47,529 nt of DNA from an uncultured Eubacteriales bacterium (GCA_900316495.1 ONDC01000013.1:1-47529); one strand, 5' to 3'; positions 32,870 to 41,675 are shown, counted from the stretch's first letter. Made by a program: numbers and translations. The notes: a model not told the origin generated them from the letters alone.

Positions 32870-32965
32870 AGGGCAATGGAATACAGGAGATCCGGTCATT
32901 TCATTGCGGCTTTTGCCAATTGACCGTTGTTGTCTGACAACGGCGGTCTGCCGCAATTGGTAAAA
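32870..32965 (+). ncRNA. Structured 5' leader of lipoprotein 1B
   Basis: The leader can fold into a stem GCAATG/CATTGC (about 32873-32908) and a second long element with outer pair CCAATTG/CAATTGG and inner pair CCGTTGT/ACAACGG (about 32915-32962). The density of pairing suggests a regulatory RNA, but it matches no riboswitch class I know. Confidence 0.4.
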
Positions 32966-32991
32966 AACATTATGTTTTTGGAGTGTTTATA

Positions 32992-33360
32992 ATGAAAAAA
33001 GTCATAAGCGTTACCATAGTAATACTCTTTGTCCTCTCTCTTGCCGCTTGCAGCTCACTCAAGAAAGAGGAAATCGTCGGAGAATACGAACTGATCAGCT
33101 TCTCTATGAAGGACGGCAGCATCAACTATACCGAGGAACAGCTCAGCCAGCTGAAGGAAACCGGCAAGGTCGCTACTCTTGTGATCCGCGACGACGATAC
33201 AGCCACCATGGACATCTTTGGCTCGAAGACCGAGATGACCTACAAGGCGTCCAGCGGTATTTTCGTTATCAGTGGTCAAAACGCAAAGGGCAAGTTTGAA
33301 AACGGTATTTTCACCCTGTACGACAACTCTGCTACCATGGAGTTCAGAAAGGTCTCATAA
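32992..33360 (+). CDS. Small lipoprotein, paralogue 1B
   Basis: The 122-residue product has a signal peptide and lipobox SLAAC (Cys near residue 20), then the same domain as the gene at 32355: IVGEYELISFSMKDG, EEQLSQLKETGKVATLVIRDDDTATMDIFG, ending with a GIFTLYDNSATMEF strand pair. The ATG at 32992 follows TTTGGAG by about nine bases. It has its own promoter, structured leader and terminator, so it is expressed separately from its paralogue. Confidence 0.82.
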   Translation: MKKVISVTIVILFVLSLAACSSLKKEEIVGEYELISFSMKDGSINYTEEQLSQLKETGKVATLVIRDDDTATMDIFGSKTEMTYKASSGIFVISGQNAKGKFENGIFTLYDNSATMEFRKVS

Positions 33361-33375
33361 TCACCCCCTCCTCTC

Positions 33376-33416
33376 GCTCCGATCGATTACGGCAGGATTG
33401 ATCGGGGCTTTTTTTA
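33376..33416 (+). terminator. Terminator of lipoprotein 1B
   Basis: GCTCCGATC pairs with GATCGGGGC, followed by seven T residues. Confidence 0.85.
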
Positions 33417-33466
33417 TTGATCCGTTTTGATCATTTTTCTTTTATTGAGAGGCCGCATATTTTTCC

Positions 33467-33495
33467 TTGACAAATATGTTTTATTTTGATAAAAT
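33467..33495 (+). promoter_or_regulatory. sigma-A promoter of lipoprotein 2A
   Basis: TTGACA (33467-33472), 17-base spacer, TAAAAT (33490-33495). Confidence 0.8.
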
Positions 33496-33540
33496 ATAGG
33501 CAGATATTTTTCTATCACTTGTAGAGAGGACGCGTTGATC

Positions 33541-34020
33541 ATGAAACACTTTTTAAACAGAGCCATTTGTATAACCGCGGCGTTTATTCTTTCCTTGTCG
33601 CTCCTCACTGGCTGCGGCAGCAAAACGCCTGTTTCCTCCTCCGCTTTTGAAACAGCAGCCACTCAGAAGGGCTATATTGTGCAGGATGGTACGGATTTCT
33701 TTGCCGCCTATGATTACATCAAGCTGGTGACTCTTGCCACGCCGCAGGATAAGGCCTTTCAGATTGAATTTTATGAGCTAAATGACGACGCCGTCGCAAA
33801 ATCCTTCTATGACAGCAACAAAAGCAACTTTACCATGATGAAGGGCGATGACTGCATCGAGTCCAACGATTCGGGCAGCAATTTTGACATCTATAAGCTG
33901 GAGATGTACGGCAAATTCATGATGATCGAACGGGTCGATAACACGGTGGTTTATGTGCATTCCACTGATGCCGACAACAAGACCGCCATCGAGACTTTTC
34001 TGAGTGAGTTGAAATATTAA
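33541..34020 (+). CDS. Small lipoprotein, paralogue 2A
   Basis: The 159-residue product has a signal peptide and lipobox LLTGC (Cys near residue 25) and a soluble domain with SSAFETAATQKGYIVQD, ATPQDKAFQIEFYELNDDA and a final TDADNKTAIETFLSELKY helix. The ATG at 33541 is preceded by GAGAGGA at ten bases. It is clearly paralogous to the gene at 34142 and unrelated by eye to the 1A/1B pair. Function unknown. Confidence 0.8.
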   Translation: MKHFLNRAICITAAFILSLSLLTGCGSKTPVSSSAFETAATQKGYIVQDGTDFFAAYDYIKLVTLATPQDKAFQIEFYELNDDAVAKSFYDSNKSNFTMMKGDDCIESNDSGSNFDIYKLEMYGKFMMIERVDNTVVYVHSTDADNKTAIETFLSELKY

Positions 34021-34141
34021 GAAAGGCACATCCGTTGATGCCGCCTCTCGGGGATATGTCTCTTAGCGGTGGAAAAATCGACTTTTTCAGCGTTTTTCAG
34101 ACGTCCTGCCCGGATTTATCACTCATTAAGGAGATTGCGCT

Positions 34142-34624
34142 ATGAACAGAATAAAAAGAATTCTCGCATTTGTCTTGATTGTCGCCCTTATTCCCGCTTT
34201 ACTGACCTCCTGCAAAAAGACGCCATCGGATACGGAGGCATTCAAGAAGCTCAGCAATGCAAAGGGATATGTGATCTACGACGTTACCGAACAGTATATC
34301 AACGCCCCGCAGATCAAGGAAGCGACCATCGCCGCCCCGTCAGATAAGTCCTTTCAGATTGAATTTTACATTATCACCGACTTAGACAGCACCAAAGAAT
34401 TGTTTAAGGCTCAGAGTGAGGTGATGGAATCCACAAAGGGCGATTCATGGTCTGGTAATGTTTCCAATGGAAAGAATTACGCCAAACGCACCCTGACGAC
34501 CGACGGGAAATACATGGTGCTGAGCTATATCGAAAACACGATGCTCTATGTTCCGCCTACGCCTACCGACAACGAAGATAATTTGAAAGCCATCGACGCC
34601 TTTATTGACGAATTCCATTATTGA
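34142..34624 (+). CDS. Small lipoprotein, paralogue 2B
   Basis: The 160-residue product has a signal peptide and lipobox LLTSC (Cys near residue 24), then EAFKKLSNAKGYVIYDVTE, APSDKSFQIEFYIITDLDS and a terminal helix NLKAIDAFIDEFHY, matching the gene at 33541 along its length. AAGGAGATTGCGCT precedes the ATG. There is no clear promoter between the pair, so read-through from the 33467 promoter is likely. Confidence 0.8.
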   Translation: MNRIKRILAFVLIVALIPALLTSCKKTPSDTEAFKKLSNAKGYVIYDVTEQYINAPQIKEATIAAPSDKSFQIEFYIITDLDSTKELFKAQSEVMESTKGDSWSGNVSNGKNYAKRTLTTDGKYMVLSYIENTMLYVPPTPTDNEDNLKAIDAFIDEFHY

Positions 34625-34632
34625 GTTATTAT

Positions 34633-34672
34633 CACCCGCAGCGCTGCCATTGCGTGACTGCGGGTGTTTTTT
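34633..34672 (+). terminator. Terminator of the lipoprotein 2A-2B unit
   Basis: CACCCGCAG and CTGCGGGTG form a perfect stem, followed by six T residues. Confidence 0.85.
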
Positions 34673-34733
34673 CTTCTTTCCTTCACTCGGCAGAGGAAGA
34701 ATCAACTTTTCCATGATTAAACCGCCCATTATC

Positions 34734-34762
34734 TTGACATTTTTAGAAATAGTATCTATAAT
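34734..34762 (+). promoter_or_regulatory. Consensus sigma-A promoter of the CotH/VTC/DUF4956 operon
   Basis: TTGACA (34734-34739), 17-base spacer, TATAAT (34757-34762). The predicted start near 34769 gives a very short leader before the first gene. Confidence 0.88.
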
Positions 34763-34790
34763 TTTATTATAGTCGCGCCTGCTCAGGTCA

Positions 34791-37214
34791 GTGGTGTGGC
34801 TCTCGGCGCTGATCAGCAACGCGTGTATTTTTTTATTGTTGCATCTGATCTTTCGCGGCAGCCTTGATGTGTTCCATACGCTTCGACTGACGGCGGAAAA
34901 AAAGCTGAGCTATCAGTCAATCTCTTACATCTATGGCATTCTCCTGCTCTGGATCCCCATCGCGGCTGCTGTAGGCTTCGCCATCCGGTCGTCTATGCTG
35001 ACCAAGCTCTGCGAAGAAAAGCCCCTTGTCCCACCGGAATCCCGCCGCTTCCGAAGGCTGCTAACGCTCGGGGTATCATGTCTTTTAGGCATTGTGACGG
35101 TTGCGTCGATCGCGTTCTGCGCGGGGGGCGTCACGAACCTCCGGCTTACCGAAGTGTGCGACTCCAAGGTGGGAAGGGTCTCCAACGGCGGTTACATCGA
35201 GCTGCGGAACACAGGCGGCTTCCCGTGCCGCACAAAGGGACTTTATCTGAGCAACAGCGAGGAAAAGCTGAAAAAATACGCTCTGCCCGACAGTCTGGCG
35301 CAAGCAGGTGATCTGCTGCTGATCCCGCTTGACAACGACGTGTTTTCCCTCGGAAAAACCGGCGGCACCGTCGTGATTCTCTCCGATGAAGGCGGCAGGA
35401 TCATCGACAAGGTCACGGTGGACAAGCCCAGAGAAGGCAGCTACTCCTTCTGCCGCGTAAACGACACCGGGGAGTGGCGCTATATGAACCCCACCCCCGG
35501 AAAGGAAAACGCCCCCTCCGCTGCCATTCTTCAAAAGCCTGTTTTTTCCGTCTCCGCCGGCTATTACGACAGCGAATTTGACCTCAGAATCACATCAGAG
35601 GATGGAACGGCAATTTATTACACCACCGACGGAACCACACCCACGTCCGATGCGAAGGTATACAAGAAGCCCATACGCGTCAAAGACCGCAGCAGCGAGC
35701 CGAACAAGCGGCGTTCGCTTCAGAATATCGTCTACGACTGGAAAAACTATACCCCTGTGACCGAACCGGTCAAGAAGGCGTTCGTGGTCAGAGCGGTCGC
35801 CATAGATTCCGAGGGAGCCAGAAGTCAGGAGGCTGTCGCCACCTATTTCATTGGCGATCAGTTGAAAAGCGACAGGGCGGTGGTATCGCTGGTCGCGGAT
35901 GACGACGCCCTCTTTGGCGAGGACGGTATGTATGTCACCGGCAAAGCCTACGACGCATGGTACCTGAACGGCGGAACGGGCGATAGACCGCTTGCCAATT
36001 TTGACGTGAAGGGAACCGAAACAGAAGTCAGCATCGAGTACTTCGGCGGCGGAACAAGCCTGACATTTGCGCAGAAGGGCGGTCTGAGGATTCAGGGCGG
36101 CTCCACGCGCTGGCTGCCGATGAAGCGCTTCTCCGTTTTCTCACGCAAGGAATACAGCGGCAGAAGCACCTTTCCCACTGAGCTTTTCAAGGGAAAGGCG
36201 ACTCATTCCGTGGTTTTCAACGCCGGCTTTGAAAACGCCGTCAGTATGTACACCGTACCCGACAGAGACGTCGCGACAGTTCAGTGCGTTCCGGTGACGG
36301 TCTATCTCAACGGCGAATTTTGGTATGACACCTATATGCAGGAAAAATACAACGACACCTATTTCCGCCAGACCTTCGGCGTGGACAAGGTGGAATTCCT
36401 CAAGGTGGGCATAACGGACGAGATCAAACGCTTTATAGAGGATCACGATCTCTCCGATCCCAAACAATACGAGGCGTTCGGAAGGATCATCGACATACAG
36501 AGCTATATCGACTACATCTGCGCCAACGTCTATCTCGGCAACACCGACTACAACGAATACGCCAACACCGCCATGTGGCGCACAACGACAAGGGAAAACG
36601 ATTCCTACGGCGACGGGCGGTGGCGTTGGGCGTTCTACGACATGGATCTGCAGACCGCCGGGTGCCGGTACAATTATGGGATGACCAATATCACCGACGC
36701 GCAGCTTGATACCTTCAATATTGTCTGCGACTGGGATCCGCCGGTCAACGAACGTCAGATTTACTGTGCGCTGAAAGCCAATCCCGAATGGCGCAAACAG
36801 TTTGTGCTGACCATGACGGATATGATCAACAATAACCTCACAGAGGAACGCATGTCCGCCCTGCTCGGACGCTTCGGCGAGGACATCAGCTGGCATGAAT
36901 ACTTCTTCCGCGACCGTCCCGACAATATGCTGTCCTTCACCGCAAAGGAATTCGGGCTGAACAATACGACAGGCACACTGACCGTCACCTCCGGTACCCC
37001 GGATGGCGGCAGCGTCAAGGTCAATACGTCGGTGATCGACCTCTCGGGCGGAAGCTGGTCGGGAAGGTATTTCAAAGAGTATCCCGTCACCGTCACGGCG
37101 ACCGCCCATCCGGGCTACCGTTTCGCGGGCTGGTCGGACGGCAGGACAGACGCGACTCTGACCATTGAGATCAACGGAGGTGTGACACTAAATGCCATTT
37201 TTGAAAAGGAATAG
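34791..37214 (+). CDS. Membrane-anchored CotH-kinase family protein with lamin-tail and InlB-type repeat domains
   Basis: The 807-residue product has three N-terminal membrane helices (about 5-22, 45-66, 90-112), then a lamin-tail-like domain (about 114-240, NLRLTEVCDSKVG..GYIELRNTGG), a chitobiase/FN3-like beta domain (about 255-345, TAIYYTTDGTTPTSDAKVY), a CotH-kinase-like domain (about 355-735, with GGLRIQGGSTRWLPMKRFSV, GNTDYNEYANTAMWR and RWRWAFYDMDL) and an InlB-type repeat (about 740-805, AHPGYRFAGWSDG). CotH proteins are atypical kinases that phosphorylate secreted or spore-coat proteins. The GTG start at 34791 lacks a strong ribosome binding site. First gene of the envelope operon; its end overlaps the next gene by 23 bases. 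Confidence 0.88.
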   Translation: MVWLSALISNACIFLLLHLIFRGSLDVFHTLRLTAEKKLSYQSISYIYGILLLWIPIAAAVGFAIRSSMLTKLCEEKPLVPPESRRFRRLLTLGVSCLLGIVTVASIAFCAGGVTNLRLTEVCDSKVGRVSNGGYIELRNTGGFPCRTKGLYLSNSEEKLKKYALPDSLAQAGDLLLIPLDNDVFSLGKTGGTVVILSDEGGRIIDKVTVDKPREGSYSFCRVNDTGEWRYMNPTPGKENAPSAAILQKPVFSVSAGYYDSEFDLRITSEDGTAIYYTTDGTTPTSDAKVYKKPIRVKDRSSEPNKRRSLQNIVYDWKNYTPVTEPVKKAFVVRAVAIDSEGARSQEAVATYFIGDQLKSDRAVVSLVADDDALFGEDGMYVTGKAYDAWYLNGGTGDRPLANFDVKGTETEVSIEYFGGGTSLTFAQKGGLRIQGGSTRWLPMKRFSVFSRKEYSGRSTFPTELFKGKATHSVVFNAGFENAVSMYTVPDRDVATVQCVPVTVYLNGEFWYDTYMQEKYNDTYFRQTFGVDKVEFLKVGITDEIKRFIEDHDLSDPKQYEAFGRIIDIQSYIDYICANVYLGNTDYNEYANTAMWRTTTRENDSYGDGRWRWAFYDMDLQTAGCRYNYGMTNITDAQLDTFNIVCDWDPPVNERQIYCALKANPEWRKQFVLTMTDMINNNLTEERMSALLGRFGEDISWHEYFFRDRPDNMLSFTAKEFGLNNTTGTLTVTSGTPDGGSVKVNTSVIDLSGGSWSGRYFKEYPVTVTATAHPGYRFAGWSDGRTDATLTIEINGGVTLNAIFEKE

Positions 37215-38058
37215 AACGGCTGTTTTTCCGCTGCTGTTGACGGTGCTTCTGATAACATGCTCTCTTGCGGGCTGCTCCGTTCTCTCCCCCGATTCCCGGA
37301 AGGATTCCGGAGAGACGACCGTCACGCCGGTCATCGGCATGACCCGCGAGGACAGGCGAACCTCTTCTGACAGCGCAAAGCAGATCGATCTGCACACAGC
37401 CGGTGAGGAGCTGCTGATCACCGAAGGAGGGGATTACCGCCTCAGCGGAGAGATGAACGGAACCGTTCATATTGCCGCCGAGGATCAGGTGGTTCATCTG
37501 TTTCTTTCCGGCGTCAGCATCCGGTCTGTCACCGCGCCGGCAATCAACGTGGAATCCGCAGGCAAGGTGATCATAACCGTCGAAACGGGTAACGACAACA
37601 CCCTGGCAGATGGCAGCAAATACATCAGCGACCTTCCCGACGCCTGCATTTTCAGCATGTGCGACCTTACGATCAACGGCAGTGGAAGTCTTTCGGTGTC
37701 GGGCTATTACAAGGACGCGATTCACTCAAAGGATTTTCTCAGAATACTTGGAGTGAAGCTCTTCGCAAGGGCAAAGGATGACGGGCTGCACGGCAATGAC
37801 GGCGTTCTTATCAACGGCGCCGACATTTCGCTGGAAGCCGAAAAGAACGGCATCCGCACCACCAAGGCTGCCAAAGCGCGCAAGGGAAATATCGAAATCA
37901 CGGGCGCCACGCTTTCGGTCATTGCCGGTGAACACGCGCTGAACGCCGCCCGCAGTATCTACATGACCTCAAGCAGCGCTTTTCTGAAGGGCGTCATGTC
38001 CAACAGCAAGGCGGAGCACGGGTGCTACATCGAGGAAGGGTGTCTGACCAATGGATAA
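37192..38058 (+). CDS. Cthe_2159-type carbohydrate-binding lipoprotein (DUF4353)
   Basis: The 288-residue product has a signal peptide with lipobox SLAGC (Cys near residue 29), a low-complexity linker and a right-handed beta-helix-like domain built of short repeated strands with DDGLHGNDGVLINGADI, GSLSVSGYYKDAIHSKD and EKNGIRTTKAAKA. That pattern is known from Cthe_2159, which binds acidic sugars and cellulose with Ca2+. AACGGAGGT lies about ten bases before the ATG, inside the CotH gene. It overlaps the VTC gene by eight bases. It probably holds a cell-wall polymer near the other products. Confidence 0.87.
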   Translation: MPFLKRNRTAVFPLLLTVLLITCSLAGCSVLSPDSRKDSGETTVTPVIGMTREDRRTSSDSAKQIDLHTAGEELLITEGGDYRLSGEMNGTVHIAAEDQVVHLFLSGVSIRSVTAPAINVESAGKVIITVETGNDNTLADGSKYISDLPDACIFSMCDLTINGSGSLSVSGYYKDAIHSKDFLRILGVKLFARAKDDGLHGNDGVLINGADISLEAEKNGIRTTKAAKARKGNIEITGATLSVIAGEHALNAARSIYMTSSSAFLKGVMSNSKAEHGCYIEEGCLTNG

Positions 38059-38752
38059 ATACAGGCACGAATACAAGTACCTCATAGATTCCGGACAGCG
38101 CGCCGTCACGCTGATCAAGGCGCGCGGGCTGATGAAGCCCGACCCCCATGCCGGTAAGGACGGCTGCTATCTCATACGCAGTCTCTACTTCGACGACAGG
38201 TCGGACACATGCTTTTTCCAGAATGAAGCCGGCGCCGACCCGCGAGCCAAATACCGCATCCGCTATTACAACAGCGACACATCCTTCATCCGACTGGAGA
38301 AAAAGATCAAGCGGAAGGGAATGACCTTGAAGCGCTCCTGTCCGTTGACCGAACAGGAAGTGGAAGCGCTGATTTCCGGCAGCTCTCCCCCGATCAGCGC
38401 GGATATGCCGGAGGAAAAGCGACGGCTTCTGCTCGAGCTGAATACACGCGGCATGCTGCCAAAGGTAATCGTCACCTATCAGCGGATTCCGTTTGTCTAT
38501 CCGGCGGGGAACGTCCGTGTCACCTTTGACGGAAACATTACATCCTCCGACGGAATCCGGAATTTTCTGACGCAGGACTACCGTCAGTGTCCGGTGCTTC
38601 CTCCCGGAAAAAGCGTTCTGGAGGTTAAATATGACGAGCTGCTGCCTCTTCACATCAAGAGCCTGTTGCAGCTGGACACCCTGCAGTGGAGTACCTTCTC
38701 CAAATATTTCAACTGCAGGCTGGTTGGATTTCAGGGGGTGAATGGCATATGA
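38051..38752 (+). CDS. Bacterial VTC-domain polyphosphate polymerase
   Basis: The 233-residue protein is a single TTM-fold VTC domain: RHEYKYLI at the start, RSLYFDDR, AKYRIRYYN with the R-x-R pair, RLEKKIKRKG with ExK, TYQRIPFV and the late VLEVKYDELLP. These basic and acidic residues line the tunnel where VTC4 polymerises ATP-derived phosphate into polyphosphate. Yeast VTC is membrane-bound; this protein has no membrane helix and may dock on the DUF4956 protein encoded two genes later. ATG at 38051 overlaps the preceding gene; its stop overlaps the following ATG by four bases. Confidence 0.93.
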   Translation: MDKYRHEYKYLIDSGQRAVTLIKARGLMKPDPHAGKDGCYLIRSLYFDDRSDTCFFQNEAGADPRAKYRIRYYNSDTSFIRLEKKIKRKGMTLKRSCPLTEQEVEALISGSSPPISADMPEEKRRLLLELNTRGMLPKVIVTYQRIPFVYPAGNVRVTFDGNITSSDGIRNFLTQDYRQCPVLPPGKSVLEVKYDELLPLHIKSLLQLDTLQWSTFSKYFNCRLVGFQGVNGI

Positions 38753-39543
38753 AAAACATTTTGAGGCGACTGGCGCTCGGCATGGCGGCTCTGACGGCGG
38801 CGGCTATCCTTTGCGCGTGCGGCGATGACGTTCAGCCCGCCACTGTCGTCAACATCATGTCGCCGGAATCGCTCACCGTCATTCCGGACGCGGATTGGCA
38901 GCTTCCCTCTCCCCTCCCCTTCTGCGAGAGCGACCTGACTGTTTCCGACAGTCTCCTTTTGGGAATGGAGCCGGAGTATGTGAAATCTCTGTGGGGAGCG
39001 CCGATTCTGGAGAGCGCAGAGGAGCTTCCCGGCTACGGCAGCGGCACTACGCTGACCTACGACGGTTGCAGGCTGGTCTTCTACGGCACGTGGGAAGGCG
39101 CTGACGACATATTTCTCTCCGACGTGATTTGCAAAACCGGAAGGATCCGCTTTGCCAGAGGACTTCATGTCGGGTGCAACGCAAAGGAGGTTCTAACGTC
39201 CTTTGCAAACGACCGTGAAAGCCGTCCGCTGCATCTGATGAATGCGGAAGAGCCCAACGGAAAAATGCTCTACGGCGAGCATCTGGGCGGCAAGCAGCAT
39301 GAGGATCTCTATTCCTACGCATATATCGACAAAAGCGCGCTATACGCGAATGAAGCCGACTTTTACGCGATCCATTATTGCTATGAAAAGCCGCTTGCGA
39401 TCTATACCGCAGAAACAGAGCAGAATCTCTGCGAGACGTATTCTCTGATCTTCTTCATTGACGCGGACGACGACGCGGTAACTGAAATCAGGCTTTGCCG
39501 CACGGTTCAGCCGTGGACACAGGCAGCTCACCTGCCGCAATGA
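38749..39543 (+). CDS. Hypothetical lipoprotein of the VTC operon
   Basis: The 264-residue product has a signal peptide with lipobox ILCAC (Cys near residue 24) and a soluble domain with DSLLLGMEPEYVKSLWGAPI, a pattern seen in small outer-surface lipoproteins such as SmpA/BamE-like or PepSY-associated folds (a 'kG.s..ev...lG.P' repeat; a second copy GLHVGCNAKEVLTSFA follows). No enzyme motif is visible. Its start overlaps the VTC stop (ATGA) and has GGGGGTGAATGGC upstream, so it is tightly coupled to VTC. Confidence 0.8.
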   Translation: MKNILRRLALGMAALTAAAILCACGDDVQPATVVNIMSPESLTVIPDADWQLPSPLPFCESDLTVSDSLLLGMEPEYVKSLWGAPILESAEELPGYGSGTTLTYDGCRLVFYGTWEGADDIFLSDVICKTGRIRFARGLHVGCNAKEVLTSFANDRESRPLHLMNAEEPNGKMLYGEHLGGKQHEDLYSYAYIDKSALYANEADFYAIHYCYEKPLAIYTAETEQNLCETYSLIFFIDADDDAVTEIRLCRTVQPWTQAAHLPQ

Positions 39544-39579
39544 TGTTTTCTATATTTCTATCAGGAGGTAATCTGAACC

Positions 39580-40251
39580 ATGGGATTCATTGACCTGCTT
39601 AAAAAAGCATTTATGGAGGGCTACGCCACAAGCAGTATCACGCTCCAGACCGTGCTGATGTGCATAGGCTGTGCCGTGCTTATCGCCATCTACATCTACT
39701 TTATCTACAAGATCATAAACCGCAACGCCTTCTACAACAAGGGCTTCAACATTTCGCTCGTCATTATCGCGGTGATCACCGCCGCAATTATCCTCACCAT
39801 TCAGTCGAATATCGTCGTGTCGCTGGGTATGGTGGGCGCGCTCTCCATCGTGCGCTTCCGAACTGCCATCAAGGATCCGATGGATCTGGCGTTCCTCTTC
39901 TGGTCGATCAGCGCGGGCATTATCTGCGGCGCGGGCTTTGCGGGCATAGCCGTGGTCGCCTCCCTCTTCGTCACGCTGCTCATTGTCCTCTTCTCCTCTT
40001 CCTTTAAGGCGGCAAGCACCCTTATGCTTGTCGTCAACGCCGATTCTCACAAGCGCGAGGACGAAATTATGAAGGCGGTCATGGAATTCTGCAAATACAG
40101 CAGGACACGCGCGAGAAATGTCTCAAAGAACGGCTTGAACATCGCCATTGAGGTCAAGACAAACAAGCCCTCCGAGCTGATTGACAAGCTGATCAAGATG
40201 GATTTTGTCACTGACGCTTCTTTGGTAGAGAACGACAGCGAAATTTTATAA
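39580..40251 (+). CDS. DUF4956 family membrane protein
   Basis: The 223-residue protein has four membrane helices (about 20-45, 55-75, 80-100 and 110-138) with the conserved SLGMVGALSIVRFRTAIKDPMDLAFLFWSI segment between them, then a C-terminal cytoplasmic domain (about 145-220) of ferredoxin/ACT-like alternation. It fits DUF4956, a family that I recall next to VTC and CotH genes in other bacteria. AGGAGG lies about 12 bases before the ATG. It is the only multi-pass protein in the operon apart from CotH and could be the channel or anchor for polyphosphate. Confidence 0.9.
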   Translation: MGFIDLLKKAFMEGYATSSITLQTVLMCIGCAVLIAIYIYFIYKIINRNAFYNKGFNISLVIIAVITAAIILTIQSNIVVSLGMVGALSIVRFRTAIKDPMDLAFLFWSISAGIICGAGFAGIAVVASLFVTLLIVLFSSSFKAASTLMLVVNADSHKREDEIMKAVMEFCKYSRTRARNVSKNGLNIAIEVKTNKPSELIDKLIKMDFVTDASLVENDSEIL

Positions 40252-40292
40252 GGTGTTTGCAAAAAAAGTATTAAAGGAGCTACAAGCAAATC

Positions 40293-41675
40293 ATGAAAAG
40301 CTGCAAATTCAAACAAATACTCTGCGCGGCGGTCGCAGCCGCAACCATCCTCTCTTTGTCCGCCTGCGTCATGCCGATTAAGGAAGAAAAGAACCTCGCC
40401 GCCGAGGACGCGGCGGTAATGGTGGCAAACGCCCCGGTCGTTTCCACCCAGACAGTGATAATCACCGGAAAAACCGTCAATGTCCGCTCCGGTCCCGGCA
40501 CGGATTTTTCCTGCATCGGCAAAGCGTCAAAGGGAAAATCCTTCGCCTATCTAAGTTCCAAAAAAAATAAGAACGGCAAGCTCTGGTACAAGCTGCAGTT
40601 TACCTCCGCCAAAACAGGATGGGTGAGCGCTTCTCTCAGCAAGCTGGTCGGGAATCAGACCACCACGGCGACTACCGCCGCCGAATCCACCACCGTCACC
40701 GCGACGTCTCCCCTCACTACGACGAGTCACTTCTACGGTTCCGAGAGAATTACCAGCAAAACGGATCCCTCCGGCACCACCACGACCACCACAAAGGCTG
40801 CCACGAAAAAGACCGTCGTCATCAAGGGCAATCCGGTCAATGTCCGCTCCGGCGCGGGAGCCAACTACAAAAAGATCGGCAGCACCTCAAAGGGCAAAAA
40901 ATACAAGCTGCTCGGCACCAAGAAGGATTCCAAAGGAAAGACGTGGTACAAAATCCAGTTCACCTCCTCCAAGACCGGCTGGGTCATCTCCACACTTGCC
41001 TACATAGAGGGAGAAAAGACTTCCCCCACTCCCAAAAAGACAGACGGCAAGGTGGCCTATCTCACCTTTGACGACGGTCCGTCCGTCAATACAATCAAAA
41101 TACTCGATATTCTTGATCAATACAACGTCAAGGCGACCTTCTTTGTTGTCTATCACAGCAATATGAAGAGCCGCTATCAGGAGATCGTCAAACGCGGTCA
41201 CACCATTGCGCTTCACAGCTATACCCACGACTACAGCAAAATCTACAAGAGCGAAAAGGGCTATTACAACGATCTCAACAAGATTCACGACTATGTCGAG
41301 AAAACAACAGGCGTAGACAGCAAAATCATTCGCTTCCCCGGCGGTTCGAGCAATACCGTCAGCAACAAGTACAACAAGGGCATTATGAGGACTCTCAAAT
41401 CCAGCGTCACAAAGAACGGCTATTACTACCATGATTGGAACGTCAGCTCGGGCGACGCCACCGGCCGCAACGTGAAGGTTTCCAAGCTGATCGCCAATGT
41501 CAAATCCGGCGTGGGCAAGAAAAAGGTCATCAACGTTCTCATGCACGACACCGGCAAGAGCAAGAGAACCACCGTGGAAGCGCTTCCCTCCATCATCGAA
41601 TACCTCAAAAAGAAGGGATATTCCTTTGAGGCGCTCACGACTGAATCGGTGCTGATCCAACACAAAAGAAAATGA
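40293..41675 (+). CDS. Lipoprotein with two bacterial SH3 domains and a polysaccharide deacetylase (NodB) domain
   Basis: The 460-residue protein has a lipobox LSLSAC (Cys near residue 26), two SH3b domains (about 55-115 and 172-232, each with VNVRSG(P/A)G and TGWV), Thr-rich linkers, and a carbohydrate esterase 4 domain (about 247-455). The latter has the motifs TFDDGPS, HSYTHDY (metal-binding His pair), RFPGGSS, DWNVSSGD and LMHDTG, so metal- and base-residues are all present. It should remove N-acetyl groups from peptidoglycan or another wall glycan outside the membrane, with SH3b domains binding the wall. It follows the DUF4956 gene by 41 bases and ends the operon. Confidence 0.94.
   Translation: MKSCKFKQILCAAVAAATILSLSACVMPIKEEKNLAAEDAAVMVANAPVVSTQTVIITGKTVNVRSGPGTDFSCIGKASKGKSFAYLSSKKNKNGKLWYKLQFTSAKTGWVSASLSKLVGNQTTTATTAAESTTVTATSPLTTTSHFYGSERITSKTDPSGTTTTTTKAATKKTVVIKGNPVNVRSGAGANYKKIGSTSKGKKYKLLGTKKDSKGKTWYKIQFTSSKTGWVISTLAYIEGEKTSPTPKKTDGKVAYLTFDDGPSVNTIKILDILDQYNVKATFFVVYHSNMKSRYQEIVKRGHTIALHSYTHDYSKIYKSEKGYYNDLNKIHDYVEKTTGVDSKIIRFPGGSSNTVSNKYNKGIMRTLKSSVTKNGYYYHDWNVSSGDATGRNVKVSKLIANVKSGVGKKKVINVLMHDTGKSKRTTVEALPSIIEYLKKKGYSFEALTTESVLIQHKRK

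Noticed and set aside
36141-37109. A 322-codon minus-strand open frame inside the CotH gene
   Set aside because: Antisense to the conserved CotH domain and not preceded by a ribosome binding site.
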